Shown here in pieces: positions 62,219-64,000 of a stretch of DNA of 64,000 nt. The position numbers were made by a program, and so were the translations under genes. The notes under the pieces were generated by a model that was not told the origin of the DNA, made no database searches, and was given only the letters and a program-made list of their open reading frames with translations. Position 1 is the first letter of the stretch. Every line of letters starts with the position of its first letter. Source of the DNA: Bacteroides fragilis NCTC 9343 (GTDB lineage Bacteria > Bacteroidota > Bacteroidia > Bacteroidales > Bacteroidaceae); NCBI RefSeq assembly GCF_000025985.1, contig NC_003228.3:868001-932000 (forward strand). Direction: 5' to 3'.

Positions 62219-64000
62219 ATGATAATGCGAAAAATTCAATATTTGTTTATTGCTTTGTTTATCTGCCTGGAAATCCAGGCACAAGACAAATTTAATATCA
62301 GGGGAGTGTTGCCCTGGCATAATTTTCTATCGGGACCTACTTCCTGGAATCTGTCGGATTACCGGATTTATCTGGATGAATGCCGGAAGAATGGTATCAA
62401 TTTTATTGGTTTTCATAATTATACTGGTGGTGGAGAACGCTATGCCACCTATGTGGAACCTATGATAAAAATAGAATATAAAAATATTCTTCCGCAAGCT
62501 TGTTTTGATAATTCGATGACAGCCCGTTGGGGATATCTTCCGATGGCTGTGAAAGACTTTGCTTTTGATACGGGAAAGATATTTCAATTGCCTGTTGGTG
62601 CAGAAGCTTTTGGCAATAATGGTTCGATAACATCACATTCTTCTCGGGAACATTATGAAAAAGCTCAGTCCTTGATGAGGGATGTTCTGAAGATGGCACA
62701 TGAACGGGGAATCCGAATGGCTATGGGATTTGAATTTGGAGTGATCCCTCCCGAATATTTTTCTTTGAATGTAGCCGGAGATTGTTTTTATTGGGCAGGT
62801 GAATCGAATATGATCCCCAATCCGAAAAGTCAGATAGCTGCCGAGATACATTATGCGGCAATTGATGATATCCTAAACACTTATCCGGATATCGATTATA
62901 TCTGGATGTGGCTGAATGAACATTCATTTATGGGTGTCGATGTTCAGAAAGCACTTAGAGATAAACCCTTTGCCCGGGCTTATCAAGAGAATCAGGCACT
63001 CTTTAAAGAGGCTGCCGATTCATCGGCTCGTTTTGTCGGGGTATGGGCATTGGAATACATGAAATTGACTTATAAACATTTGAAATCAAAAGGCTCTCGT
63101 GCAAAGTTAATCCTTGGTGGTTGGGGAGGGGGACATCAGTTGCCTTCTTTATTGAAAGGACTGGATAGGGCCTTACCACAAGATATTATTTTCAGTTGCC
63201 TTAATCCGGATTTAGGAAAAAGTCCGCAACCTGATTTCTTGGAAGAGATTGCCCGAAACCGTAGTGTTTGGGCTGTACCCTGGTTGGAGGGGGATCATCA
63301 ACTCTGGCATTTTCAGCCGAGGGTCAATATGATGCGTGAACAGGTAAAGCTTGCTGCCGAACAAAATCTGGACGGAGTAATTGCTATTCACTGGCGTACA
63401 GAGGAACCCCGTTTTAATTTTCGAACGTTTGCCCGTTTTGCTTCGGATAAGGGTGCTGACGAGAGTGTAGATCAATTGTATGACCGATATCTGACAGAGG
63501 AATTTGGGGAAGAAGCCGCAAAAGAAATGACTCCTTTACTTGCCAGAATGGATCGTGAACAGATTCAATGGAATGTACCGTCACCGGAATTTTATGCATA
63601 TACTCCGGAATGGGGATTATTAGATGAAAATAATGTGCGAATACGACAAGAGTTGGTGTCTTCGGGAGAATCGTTATTGAAAAAGTTAAGAGGAGAGAAA
63701 CGGGAGAATCTGAAACGTTTCATAGCAATGTTCCGTTTTGAACTGTTGTTGGATGAGGTAGATCGGGCTATGATGCCTGCTTTTATCTTAAAAAAGAAGG
63801 AAGTGCAAGGTGAGAAAATAAATGGTTCGCAGGAGTATATGGACGCATATCGGCTGTTAGTTTCAGCCCCTGTTAAAGAAATGTTTGATACTTATATGGA
63901 ACGTGTTCATTCTCGTGGAGAATTGGGAGTACTTAGCTCTTTGAATCAACGTGTGTGGCGCGAATATAATGATCTTAAAATTTATCTGGAAAATAAAATA
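62219..64000 (+). CDS. Putative TIM-barrel glycoside hydrolase, truncated by the window end
   Basis: The open frame runs past the window end, at least 594 residues from the ATG at 62219 (a second ATG is at 62225). It has a signal peptide (ending IQAQ), then RGVLPWHNFLSGPTSWNLSD and ECRKNGINFIGFHNYTG, which resemble the barrel start of alpha-glucuronidase-like or DUF4838-type hydrolases. Candidate acidic residues lie in MGFEFGVIPPEYF and IWMWLNEHSF. I cannot assign a GH family. A downstream gene of the same utilisation locus, it probably removes a side group before GH3 action. Confidence 0.75.
   Translation, partial: MIMRKIQYLFIALFICLEIQAQDKFNIRGVLPWHNFLSGPTSWNLSDYRIYLDECRKNGINFIGFHNYTGGGERYATYVEPMIKIEYKNILPQACFDNSMTARWGYLPMAVKDFAFDTGKIFQLPVGAEAFGNNGSITSHSSREHYEKAQSLMRDVLKMAHERGIRMAMGFEFGVIPPEYFSLNVAGDCFYWAGESNMIPNPKSQIAAEIHYAAIDDILNTYPDIDYIWMWLNEHSFMGVDVQKALRDKPFARAYQENQALFKEAADSSARFVGVWALEYMKLTYKHLKSKGSRAKLILGGWGGGHQLPSLLKGLDRALPQDIIFSCLNPDLGKSPQPDFLEEIARNRSVWAVPWLEGDHQLWHFQPRVNMMREQVKLAAEQNLDGVIAIHWRTEEPRFNFRTFARFASDKGADESVDQLYDRYLTEEFGEEAAKEMTPLLARMDREQIQWNVPSPEFYAYTPEWGLLDENNVRIRQELVSSGESLLKKLRGEKRENLKRFIAMFRFELLLDEVDRAMMPAFILKKKEVQGEKINGSQEYMDAYRLLVSAPVKEMFDTYMERVHSRGELGVLSSLNQRVWREYNDLKIYLENKI

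Noticed and set aside
1..64000. tRNA or rRNA genes, phage or conjugative element covering the capsule locus
   Set aside because: No rRNA-like or tRNA-like stretch, integrase, relaxase or phage structural gene was recognised; only single insertion sequences are present.

Overview
The window looks like a chromosomal segment of a Bacteroides species, most likely Bacteroides fragilis. The reasons are: promoter -7 boxes of the TAnnTTTG type before many genes; a SusC/SusD pair and other outer-membrane TonB receptors; NVEALA, BF3164-like, DUF4249, UpxY/UpxZ and 'smalltalk' families; and above all a capsule (PS) locus preceded by a short invertible promoter whose 20-bp inverted repeats contain AAACGTTCGT, the B. 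fragilis Mpi-type site. No rRNA, tRNA or CRISPR array was recognised.

Layout. (1) 1-541: two possible very small ORFs and a strong terminator. (2) 542-6889, minus strand: an outer-membrane operon (hypothetical exported protein, TonB receptor, DUF4249 lipoprotein, MG2-domain protein). (3) 7112-12892: a large alpha-2-macroglobulin without the thioester motif. (4) 13071-16325: NVEALA peptide, BF3164-like lipoprotein, thioredoxin-like lipoprotein, DUF1573 protein. (5) 16334-22478: housekeeping-type genes (meaB, EamA exporter, AAA ATPase plus DUF4435 TOPRIM pair, MscS channel, AraC regulator). (6) 22481-24166, minus strand: a tripartite hipB-hipS-hipT toxin-antitoxin operon with three operator palindromes spaced exactly 61 bp.

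(7) 24512-49732: capsule locus. Three small leftward genes (24512-26343) lie left of the invertible promoter (26511-26724), which in this sequence faces left, so the capsule operon is read as OFF. Rightward come upxY, upxZ, a 4,6-dehydratase, an aminotransferase, a NeuD/PglD acetyltransferase, a CBS-nucleotidyltransferase, Wzx flippase, glycosyltransferases, EpsG-type Wzy, a deacetylase, wecC/wecB (UDP-ManNAcA), insertion-sequence debris (IS66 remnant interrupted by an IS982-like element), a heparinase-like protein, another glycosyltransferase, a PglC-like initiating transferase, a PglD-like acetyltransferase, a Fic protein with a tail-to-tail VbhA-like antitoxin, and a final aminotransferase. 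The set predicts a repeat unit with ManNAcA and 4-amino-4,6-dideoxy-HexNAc sugars, assembled by a Wzx/Wzy route. Genes at about 31-39 kb look AT-richer than their surroundings, as is usual for acquired capsule genes.

(8) 49658-50705: a decayed Y4mF/HipB antitoxin with its operator array fused to the capsule terminator, then an HU-like protein and a smalltalk peptide. (9) 50777-53396: AAA/PD-(D/E)XK protein and an aldo/keto reductase. (10) 53489-64000: a polysaccharide utilisation locus (GH3 enzyme, SusC, SusD, surface glycan-binding protein, and a TIM-barrel-like glycosidase cut by the window end). An element beginning GATAAAAT occurs three times, each exactly 36 bp before a -7 box, which suggests one activator controls the locus.
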